From Methylosarcina fibrata AML-C10 (lineage in GTDB: Bacteria; Pseudomonadota; Gammaproteobacteria; Methylococcales; Methylomonadaceae), in assembly GCF_000372865.1 (NCBI RefSeq), contig NZ_KB889965.1, positions 765,902 to 829,901 of the forward strand: a DNA stretch of 64,000 nucleotides. The letters are read 5' to 3'. Each line of letters starts with the position of its first letter. Within the stretch, counting starts at the first letter, position 1. A program made the position numbers and the translations under genes. Below, piece after piece: positions 55,781 through 63,061 of the stretch. The notes under the pieces were generated by a model. The model made no database searches. It had not been told where the DNA came from and saw only the letters and a program-made list of their open reading frames with translations.

Positions 55781-56524
55781 ATGAAAAAAATGATACTAAA
55801 AGGTTCAATCCTGGCGCTGATTTCTACAGGCGTATTCGCCGCTCCGCCCAAGGACTGTCCGGTGACTTACGACCAGTTGAAAGCGGCATTGGATGCGGCA
55901 GTCACTCAGGATAACGGGGGCTTGGGTTTTGACATGTGGGGTACCGTTGTCAATGCCGACGGCAGAGTTTGCGCCGTTGCCAGAACGGGCGAAAAATTAA
56001 ACGATCAATGGTTGGCCAGCCGCATTATTTCGGCTCAGAAAGCCTATACGGCGGCGACCTTGAATAACAACCAAGGATCGAGCGCCAATTCCACGGGCGG
56101 TTTTGCTTTTTCTACTGCCAGTCTCTATGGTGCCGTGCTCGAAGGCGGTCCGCTTTATGGTCTTCAGCACAGTAATCCGGTCGATACAAAATGGGCTTAT
56201 GCGGGTAACAGCGAAAAATTCGGTACCAATAAAGATCCACTGGTAGGACGAAGGATCGGCGGCATCAACGTATTTGGCGGCGGGTTGTCCTTGTTTGACG
56301 CAAACGATCAGGTGGTGGGCGCCGTCGGAGTCAGTGGCGACACTTCCTGCGCGGATCATAATATTGCCAGACGGGTTAGAAACTATTTCGCGACCAACGG
56401 TATCGCCCAGGCTCCGGCAACCGAAGCCGATATCGATTATGCGGGAGGGTATCCTGACTGTTCCGGAAGTTCGGCGACTTTTTATACCGAGAACATCGTC
56501 GGTTTGAGTCAGCGCTTTCCTTAA
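55781..56524 (+). CDS. GlcG/HbpS family (heme-binding-like) exported protein
   Basis: A 247-residue protein with a clear signal peptide (about 1-20, ends GVFA). The mature part matches the GlcG/HbpS (DUF336) fold: TYDQLKAALDAAV, AVARTGEKLNDQWLASRIISAQKAYTA (shown in part) and GGGLSLFDANDQVVGAVGVSG. Extracellular HbpS binds heme and senses redox stress; other members have other roles. Three Cys (residues 26, 66, 193) and a Cys near the end may pair. The gene stands alone, with a strong terminator. Confidence 0.85.
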   Translation: MKKMILKGSILALISTGVFAAPPKDCPVTYDQLKAALDAAVTQDNGGLGFDMWGTVVNADGRVCAVARTGEKLNDQWLASRIISAQKAYTAATLNNNQGSSANSTGGFAFSTASLYGAVLEGGPLYGLQHSNPVDTKWAYAGNSEKFGTNKDPLVGRRIGGINVFGGGLSLFDANDQVVGAVGVSGDTSCADHNIARRVRNYFATNGIAQAPATEADIDYAGGYPDCSGSSATFYTENIVGLSQRFP

Positions 56525-56545
56525 AAAAATCTCTGATTTAACGTG

Positions 56546-56585
56546 GGGAACCGGATGACTTGTCCGGTTCCCTCAAACTTTTTTA
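56546..56585 (+). terminator. intrinsic terminator of the GlcG/HbpS-like gene
   Basis: GGGAACCGGA (56546-56555) and TCCGGTTCCC (56563-56572) form a perfect 10-bp stem with a 7-nt loop, followed by TCAAAC and a T run at 56579-56584. It lies 21 nt after the stop codon. Confidence 0.8.
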
Positions 56586-56676
56586 ATATTGAACTTGCCG
56601 CTCCTTCCGGACTCTTTCTGCTTCTCCAGGCTAACTCAAATGCATGTCTTCCACAATTTTTAATGACTGAAAAAAG

Positions 56677-57312
56677 ATGATAAAAAAGCGAGTGACAATG
56701 GTCGTGCTGGCATTGACCCTGTGCGCGTGCAACGATACCGGCAAGGAAGGCGAGGGCGGTAACGACACCCGGACGCTTTTCCAAAAAGCCCTTCAGCAGG
56801 ATTCCCGCAAGATCGATAAAACCCCGGATTCAAACACTCCGTCAAAGAAAACGGAATCCGCCGGTAACCGGCCTTCGTTTACGCCAACGGACGGGGCCGA
56901 GGCTGATGAAACCGTCGACGCCGAAGAGCTGGAAGAATTCCGGCAGGACTATGAAGGAGCGGCCGATGTCGAGGAAAAATCCGAGGCGCTCATTGCTTTG
57001 GTGCAGGCCGACGAAAAAAACGCAGTGGCCTTGTTAAAGGAAGCCTATACCAGTCCGGAGCCCGAATTGCGGAGAGAAGCCATCTTGCAATTGCAGGATT
57101 TCAGCGACGATGAGCAGGCGGTGGATTTGATGTTGAGAGCTTTGGACGATCCGGACTCGGAAGTGGTTATGAATGCGGTGGAAGGCCTGTCCGGACAAGA
57201 AAGCGCCCGTGTCGCGGAAAAATTAAAAAAAGTGGCGCAGTCCCATCCCGACGAGGCGGTCAGAGAACTGGCCCAGGATTATCTGGATCAAGCGAATGAA
57301 TACAGTCAATAA
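56677..57312 (+). CDS. HEAT-repeat lipoprotein
   Basis: A 211-residue protein. The leader ends LCAC, with Cys18 as probable lipid site (Cys at -2 is unusual). A Pro/Thr-rich acidic linker (about 20-90) leads to HEAT repeats (about 100-200: LRREAILQLQDFSDDEQAVDL, VVMNAVEGLSG). Domain plan and repeat style resemble the protein encoded at 54903-55562, so the two may be relatives. Probably a periplasm-facing binding protein of unknown partner. Confidence 0.75.
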   Translation: MIKKRVTMVVLALTLCACNDTGKEGEGGNDTRTLFQKALQQDSRKIDKTPDSNTPSKKTESAGNRPSFTPTDGAEADETVDAEELEEFRQDYEGAADVEEKSEALIALVQADEKNAVALLKEAYTSPEPELRREAILQLQDFSDDEQAVDLMLRALDDPDSEVVMNAVEGLSGQESARVAEKLKKVAQSHPDEAVRELAQDYLDQANEYSQ

Positions 57313-57592
57313 ATATTAATCGATTCGACAAAAAGAGCCGATTAACGGCGTATCAAGCCGGAAGATTCCAGGATGAACGTTGTTTTCGATGAAGTCCGGC
57401 TGTCGGTCAGGACTGTTTCGCTAACCGGCCATAACGGCCCTTTAAAACCAAAGATTTCCATGTTACGGCCGGACCGAAATTTTCCAGGATAGTTGCCGTA
57501 TATTTATGCCGCTTCTTTTCTAATGGCTTCATTTGATACGGCCATATTTTCCGTTTTACCGAAAATTTCTCACCGGCTTGATAAACAAGTTC

Positions 57593-58264
57593 TTAATTCA
57601 CCGTTTCTATGCATTTTTCGGAATCGTACATTGGGTTGTTGACTTTCCTGCTCACCGGCCAGGCCGCCATCTCTTCGCTAGGATAGGGTTTCAGCAGGTT
57701 TTGAAGGCGATGAGTGTCTCTCGCTCTTAATTCAAGCCAGTCATTCCAATGAGCGGGAGCCAGAACGACCGGCATACGATTATAAATCGACCGCAAAAGG
57801 GCGTTCGCTTCCGTTACAATGATGACGCAGCTTTCCAAATTCTCTCCTGCCGGACTCCGCCATTCTTCCCATAGTCCAGCCAGTGCCATGGGAAGTTGAT
57901 TACGCAGTACGATAAACCACGGTTGTTTGGCCTTCGAGCCGGCCACCGCTTGCCATTGGTAATAGCCATCCGCCGGTATCAGGCAGCGCCGTCGCTTGAA
58001 AGCCTCCCGGTATCCCGGTTTTTGGGCCACTGTTTCCGCCCGGGCGTTATAACTGGTATAGCCGACTTCTATCGTCTTCGCCCAATGCGGAACCAGACCC
58101 CATCTGGCCAAAGTAAATTGCCTTTTATTGCTTTCTTCCCGGATGATTAGAATGCTTTGTGTCGGCGCAATATTAAATCGAGGCGGCAAATCCAAAGGCG
58201 CCTCTGTACTGAAGCGGTGAGATAAAGCATAAGGATCGCTGTAAAGAGCGAATCGGCCGCACAT
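57593..58264 (-). CDS. SRAP-domain protein (YedK/HMCES type)
   Basis: A 223-residue SOS-response-associated protein that crosslinks to abasic sites in single-stranded DNA. The catalytic Cys must be residue 2; the ATG at 58264 gives MCGRFALY, so this start is chosen over the upstream in-frame ATG at 58324. Other conserved parts are FNIAPTQ, WGLVPHWAK, NARAETV, RCLIPADGYYQW, and a C-terminal MPVVLAP. The gene lies 28 nt after a small membrane ORF on the same strand. Confidence 0.93.
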   Translation of the reverse strand: MCGRFALYSDPYALSHRFSTEAPLDLPPRFNIAPTQSILIIREESNKRQFTLARWGLVPHWAKTIEVGYTSYNARAETVAQKPGYREAFKRRRCLIPADGYYQWQAVAGSKAKQPWFIVLRNQLPMALAGLWEEWRSPAGENLESCVIIVTEANALLRSIYNRMPVVLAPAHWNDWLELRARDTHRLQNLLKPYPSEEMAAWPVSRKVNNPMYDSEKCIETVN

Positions 58265-58292
58265 AGGATCAATCGTTGTTTTGAATTGAGCT

Positions 58293-58415
58293 TTAAATAC
58301 CGTTATTGCCTTTATCGTCGTCATTAATTTTATTTTCTTCGGTGCTCGCCTTCATCATCCATAGTCCGATGACTACCGCCAGTACCATGACGACTTCGAA
58401 TACCATCCTCAACAT
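58293..58415 (-). CDS. possible 40-residue membrane protein upstream of SRAP gene
   Basis: Reading on the minus strand from the ATG at 58415, a 40-codon frame gives one hydrophobic helix (VVMVLAVVIGLWMM) and a hydrophilic, acidic tail (TEENKINDDDKGNNG). AGGGGG lies 6 nt upstream of this ATG, and another in-frame ATG at 58421 sits on that site. The frame ends 28 nt before the SRAP start, so the two may be co-transcribed. No homology can be claimed; base composition and the good ribosome binding site are the only support. Confidence 0.45.
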   Translation of the reverse strand: MLRMVFEVVMVLAVVIGLWMMKASTEENKINDDDKGNNGI

Positions 58416-58421
58416 GGTCAT

Positions 58422-58776
58422 CCCCCTTTGTCAATTATATGGTTAGGGCCGGCAGCATAGGAGCGCTCGCCATTTGAAGAATCCGTCAATTGTTTAGTAT
58501 GAATCTAAATAAAAGATTCCAAAATGGAAAGTTTGTTCCAAAGAGTGGCAGGAAACTCTTGAAAGAACATTCTCGCAGACGAGCCTTTCTGACCTCTCCG
58601 TTTGCAAACGTTCCAGGTAATTCATTGCAGGCTGAAGACGGCAGTCATTAGATTTATTGCAGAGATTGAAGCCAAAGCAGGCATATCGCTTTGGCGGGTT
58701 TGAAAAAGGATGTAAATGCGATAGTCAGAAATCCTGAGCGGCACAGGGCTTATTTTTCCATGCCGCTCGGGGTGAC
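58422..58776. other. non-coding gap
   Basis: About 350 bp lie between the small ORF and the beta-propeller gene. It holds the hairpin at 58736-58768 and probably the promoter for the small ORF and SRAP gene. I see no other feature. Confidence 0.45.
58736..58768 (-). terminator. hairpin after beta-propeller gene
   Basis: GAGCGGCA (58736-58743) and TGCCGCTC (58761-58768) form an 8-bp stem just after the beta-propeller gene's stop (minus strand). Only scattered T follow, so termination is likely but not certain. Confidence 0.4.
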
Positions 58777-60267
58777 TTATTGAACCGTAAATCCGTTTTT
58801 CCGAATTGCTCTTTGGCCGTCGGGATTGATCAGCGTCAAAATTTTAGTTCCTTTCGGTGCCGTGCTGGTAACGTTCACTGTCACTTGACAACTGGTCGAG
58901 CTGAGATATGTTATCTGCTGCACCACCACGCCGCTCCCTACAGGACCGACTGTCGCGCTAATCCCGGAGACAAAACCGGTGCCGGTCAGGGTCAAGGTGG
59001 CCGTTGTGCCCCGTGCTACGGAAGACGGGCTCACACTGCTGATGGTCGGTGCAGGGGGCGGCGCGTCGCAGGCATCGCCGATGCCGTTGCCGTTGCTGTC
59101 AATCTGATCGGGATTGGCTACCGACGGGCAGTTGTCGCTGCTGTCGGGGATGCCGTCGCCGTCGCCGTCCGCCGGAATGCCGGGGGTGAGATCGGTAGCT
59201 AACACGGTCCAGGGATTAAGACCGGTCGTGATTGTATTGGTCACGGTCAGACTGGCGGTATCGATGACCGAAACGGTGCCGGCCGGCGGGCTGGTAACGT
59301 ACAGTTTGCTGCCGTCAGGGCTCAACTCTGCCCAGTAGGGGCCGGTGCCAACCGGTATGGTGGCCAGGACTGTCCGGCTGGCCGTATCGATGGCTACGGC
59401 GGCATTGCCGTTGGCGACCTCGGTAAATGCCCGCTTGCCGTCGGGCGAGATGGTTATATTCCAGGGCGTCGGGCCGACCGAGATGGTATTTTCCAGGGCT
59501 TGTGTCGTGGTATTGATGACCGAAACGGTGCCGGAAGTGGTGTTGGTGACATAAATGTAAGCATTGTCCGGCGTTACGGCCATATAGGAAGGATTGGTGC
59601 CGGCGGCGGCCGTCCAGGCTACGGTCTTGGTGGCGGTATCGATGGCCGTGACCGTATTGGAACCGAAGTTGGCCACATAGACCCGGCTGCCATCCGGCGA
59701 GGCGGCAATGCCTCGAGGCGCTTGGCCGACAAGCAGGTTTTGTACCACGGTATCGGTGGCCGTATCGATGATTGAAACGGAGCTGGCTCCGGTGTTGCCG
59801 ACGTAGATATAGCCTCCGGTATAGACCATGAACCGCGGCTGGGTCCTTACCGTGATGGTATTAATCACGGTAAAGCTGGTCGTATCGATCACCGAAACAG
59901 TGCCGTCATCCTTGTTATCGACGTAAAGCTTGTTGTCGGTTGGATGGTGCACCATAAACTCCGGTTTGTTGCCCACCGTGATCGTGGCGATAATATTGTT
60001 CGTCGCCGTGTCGAGTACCGACACGCTGCCCGAGGTCTGGTTGGATATAAAGACTTTCGATCGGTCGGGAGAAATCACTGCTCGAACCGCAGTATTTCCT
60101 CCGGTTGTCTTGTGGGAAAGAGCGGCCGAGGTGACGCCGTCAACAACGTCTACCGATCCGGGTGACCAGTTATTGACGATATAGGTACGGTATGTTGCCG
60201 CCTGGGCGCCAATGGCGAAGCTCAAGGTAAAGAGGAAACAAAATAGTTTTCGAGCAAGTTGGTACAT
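58777..60267 (-). CDS. exported YncE-like beta-propeller with TSP3 and IPT domains
   Basis: A 496-residue secreted protein. A signal peptide (about 1-23, ends AQAA) precedes seven or more YVTN/YncE-type repeats (about 30-365; SPDGSRVYVANFGSNTV and SVIDTAT recur). Next is a Ca-binding thrombospondin type-3-like segment (about 372-400, DGDGDGIPDSSDNC) and an IPT/TIG Ig-like domain (about 405-496). It is likely a surface or extracellular binding protein. The ligand is unknown. It probably has its own promoter in the gap above 60267. Confidence 0.9.
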   Translation of the reverse strand: MYQLARKLFCFLFTLSFAIGAQAATYRTYIVNNWSPGSVDVVDGVTSAALSHKTTGGNTAVRAVISPDRSKVFISNQTSGSVSVLDTATNNIIATITVGNKPEFMVHHPTDNKLYVDNKDDGTVSVIDTTSFTVINTITVRTQPRFMVYTGGYIYVGNTGASSVSIIDTATDTVVQNLLVGQAPRGIAASPDGSRVYVANFGSNTVTAIDTATKTVAWTAAAGTNPSYMAVTPDNAYIYVTNTTSGTVSVINTTTQALENTISVGPTPWNITISPDGKRAFTEVANGNAAVAIDTASRTVLATIPVGTGPYWAELSPDGSKLYVTSPPAGTVSVIDTASLTVTNTITTGLNPWTVLATDLTPGIPADGDGDGIPDSSDNCPSVANPDQIDSNGNGIGDACDAPPPAPTISSVSPSSVARGTTATLTLTGTGFVSGISATVGPVGSGVVVQQITYLSSTSCQVTVNVTSTAPKGTKILTLINPDGQRAIRKNGFTVQ

Positions 60268-60932
60268 TAATGATACTCCGGTTTATTTTTTGATTTATGG
60301 GTTTTTTTGCTCTGGCCGAAACAGAATATTAATAAATTTGCAATTATCCATGAGTCAGATTTTTAAACTTATTCATTAACATCTGTCCTTTAAGGCTGTT
60401 TTCTGAATATCGTCAACAAATAGATTTAATACATCGGTTACATGATAATCTGGCTACCCGAATTAAACATCAAGCAGATATCCCGATTTTTCAGGGATAT
60501 TTGCCCTCGACAAGCCGGACTGAATCGGGATATTTGATACAGGAGGATAAGAGAAGCGATTTTTTAAAGTTTTATAACGGAAACAGTGATTCCGCCGCGA
60601 ATCACTTGATGTCGTCATTTAAGAAGAACGGTTTGACGCCGGCTGAAGGATTTATTTTGGCTAGCCGTGCGGACACGGTCCTTGGAAAATACTCAATGCT
60701 TATCGTGAGCTGCTGCTATGTAAATACTCGAGATTCCTTACAGATTTTGGCTTTTCGATGGATAATTAATTTATCCATTCTCTATGTTTAAAATATCATC
60801 GATTGAATATTTAAACTTTTAACTGACAATTATAAACTTTGTTTTATTGAAGAACATTATTTGACTAATCGTGTCATAAAAAATAGGAAAAAGAAAAGTC
60901 GACATTAAACTTGTAAATCGAAGAGATCGAAA
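60268..60932. other. AT-rich gap with inverted repeats
   Basis: About 665 bp between the beta-propeller gene and the hicB-like gene. A perfect 11-bp inverted repeat is at 60478-60488 and 60523-60533. A short open frame (60501-60791) lacks a convincing start and is not called. Otherwise nothing is seen. Confidence 0.4.
60478..60533. repeat. 11-bp inverted repeat
   Basis: ATATCCCGATT (60478-60488) and AATCGGGATAT (60523-60533) are exact inverted repeats 34 nt apart; a nearby GGGATAT at 60494-60500 could pair with the first arm instead. Such alternative pairing could be chance or a small structured RNA. Confidence 0.4.
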
Positions 60933-61208
60933 ATGAAATTAGTAGCGATTGTCCAACCCAGTTATCAAGGTTTAACAAAACGTTTTTCAGCTTATAGCCC
61001 GGACATTCCAGGATGCATAGCCAATGGATCGACCGAAAAAAAAGCCATAGAAGCACTGAGAGTAATGATCACTCATCAAATAAACAGGCTGGAAGAAGTA
61101 GGGATGGAGCCTCCTCAAAGTTCTTGTAAAATAGAAATTCTCAATATTGAAACTAAAAAAAGCCAGGAAAATGGCGACGAGTTTGTTCCATTAAGCCGAT
61201 TACAATAG
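60933..61208 (+). CDS. orphan HicB-family antitoxin-like protein
   Basis: A 91-residue protein with the HicB-type partial RNase H fold: the start MKLVAIVQ, then SAYSPDIPGCIANGSTEKKAIEALR, typical of the family. The C-terminal tail (about 65-91) lacks a clear DNA-binding domain. No HicA toxin gene is found next to it in the surrounding non-coding sequence. It may be a decayed or solitary member. Confidence 0.75.
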   Translation: MKLVAIVQPSYQGLTKRFSAYSPDIPGCIANGSTEKKAIEALRVMITHQINRLEEVGMEPPQSSCKIEILNIETKKSQENGDEFVPLSRLQ

Positions 61209-61923
61209 ACATAAGTAAACCGGTCCAGGGAAAACGGGAGAATACCTGCCCGCATCTTTGACATTTTCTTAGCCGATTCTGCAGTTCTTCTGTAGATGCC
61301 GATCTCCAGTTATAAAAATCTTGCCTACCTCAAAGCCAGATGGTATTTTGTATTCGATCCTGATTTAGAGAGGAGAATCGAAAGCCGTCACATGCATCCA
61401 ACCGTCCGGTCCCCTGCCTTTAGATTACGCGCTTCTTGACGCAAGCTGATACAGGTTCTTCGCAATTCCTGATTATTTCCCGTCATTATCATTCTAACTA
61501 TTGCAAAGCTTTGATAGTTATAAAGAGACTTTGAAGCTCACTTTTTTCCTGCTGTTAAAATGACAACTTTCAGGCGTCGAATAAGCCTGTCGACCGGTCG
61601 AGAATTTATATCCTTTTGATCGGTCTGATTCCGACCGCTGCAAGGCGTCATCTTAAAGCGAGCTGCATGGCTGCGTTATTACAGACGGAGAAGAACGGTC
61701 TGACGAATGGTTCAATATCAATTTTACGATTGAGAACGGAATTTGGATCGTATTGATACGCTTAAGCAAAAATTGGCCGGAGTCGGCTAAAACACAATAA
61801 TGATCCGGAGGAAAAAATAAAAAACTGAAGTAAAAATTTTGGGGGAATTGTTGGTTAGGAGGCCAACTGGAAAAAGAGCTTGATCGGCAAGCTCGCTTCA
61901 TTATCCTAAACAGAGAATCCCTT
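61209..61923. other. long non-coding gap
   Basis: About 715 bp between the hicB-like gene and the FN3-SGNH gene. It includes a 12-bp palindrome TCGACCGGTCGA at 61590-61601. No open frame here has a convincing start or family resemblance. It could hide a small RNA. Confidence 0.4.
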
Positions 61924-62838
61924 ATGAACACACGAATAAATTATGTTTTGTTTTTCATCGTTTTGTATCTCGTCAACGTACCGGCCTTTTCGATCACTTT
62001 CGATCGCACCAGACCGACCACTCCCACCAGCCTCACGGCGGCGCCGATATCCACTTCGGAAATTGACTTATCCTGGGTTAAATCCAGCGATGCCGGTACC
62101 GGCGTCAAAGGCTACCGTATCTATAAAAATGGCAAATATTCTTCTTCGACAAACACTACTTCGTTTAAGTCAACCGGATTGACTGCCGGAACTTCCTATA
62201 GCTTTGCCGTATCGGCTTATGATGGCGCCGGAAACGTCTCGTCCTTGTCCAAAACCGTTCAAGCGACCACGTTAACCTCGGGTGGCGGAGGTGGCGATAC
62301 GGTTGCGGAAGTTGGTTATATCGGTTGTTCGATGACGATGGGAGCAGTCGACGGGGCACTGGATTTAGGTTCAACAATCTTTTGGAGCACAAAGCCCGAT
62401 TATGGCGGCGGCGGGGTTTGGCAGTGGGCGCAAAGCTTTAGCAATAAATTCTGGACCGCTTTCCAGACGGCTTACAATGCCCAGCCGGTGAACGTTATCT
62501 GGTGGCAATTATGTTCGCTCGATGCTTATAAGAATAACGAAACGTATGACAATGCACTTTTGGTGATTGACGAACTCAAGAGCCGTATTCCGGGAGTCAC
62601 CGTCTATGTTTCCGCTCAACCCGTTTACGATCCTGTAGACCATGTTTGCACGCTGGCCGGTGAATCGGGTCCCACCCGGATGGCGACTTTGGCGGCGCAA
62701 TTGACCACGAACGGCGAGGCTCTGGCAGGACCGGTGACCGGCCCATTAAATTATCCGGAACAGACCAAAGACAGTTGTCACCCGAATGCCTCCGGCGAAC
62801 AATTGATGGGGCAACAAGTCATCGATTTTTTTGACTAG
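61924..62838 (+). CDS. exported FN3-SGNH protein
   Basis: A 304-residue secreted protein. A signal peptide (about 1-23, ends PAFS) leads to one fibronectin type III domain (about 30-115, SLTAAPISTSEIDLSW), a Gly-rich linker (120-124), and a SGNH/GDSL-like domain (about 128-304). Block I reads IGCSMT with S136, and block V reads DSCHPN with D283 and H286, so Ser, Asp and His are kept while the Asp of GDS is Cys. It may be a carbohydrate esterase or related hydrolase. It has no gene partner nearby. Confidence 0.75.
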   Translation: MNTRINYVLFFIVLYLVNVPAFSITFDRTRPTTPTSLTAAPISTSEIDLSWVKSSDAGTGVKGYRIYKNGKYSSSTNTTSFKSTGLTAGTSYSFAVSAYDGAGNVSSLSKTVQATTLTSGGGGGDTVAEVGYIGCSMTMGAVDGALDLGSTIFWSTKPDYGGGGVWQWAQSFSNKFWTAFQTAYNAQPVNVIWWQLCSLDAYKNNETYDNALLVIDELKSRIPGVTVYVSAQPVYDPVDHVCTLAGESGPTRMATLAAQLTTNGEALAGPVTGPLNYPEQTKDSCHPNASGEQLMGQQVIDFFD

Positions 62839-63061
62839 GGGAGTCCCGGAATACGGCGAGCGGGTCTGTTCGAAATAAGTAAAGTTGTCTCTTGAAAAAC
62901 GAAGAAATAATCTTCCTAATTTTTTTAAATGCTTGAAAATAAAATGTGATTAATGTCGCATTTTTGCAATAAAGTGCTAGGCTTAGATAGGATTTTGTTA
63001 GTTTTTGACCTATCCAGCCAATCACGCCTATTCGAACGCAGACTTATTCGGAGACCTTAAC

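Noticed and set aside
60501-60791. 96-codon frame before the hicB-like gene
   Set aside because: No convincing start, AT-rich ending, and it overlaps inverted-repeat sequence.
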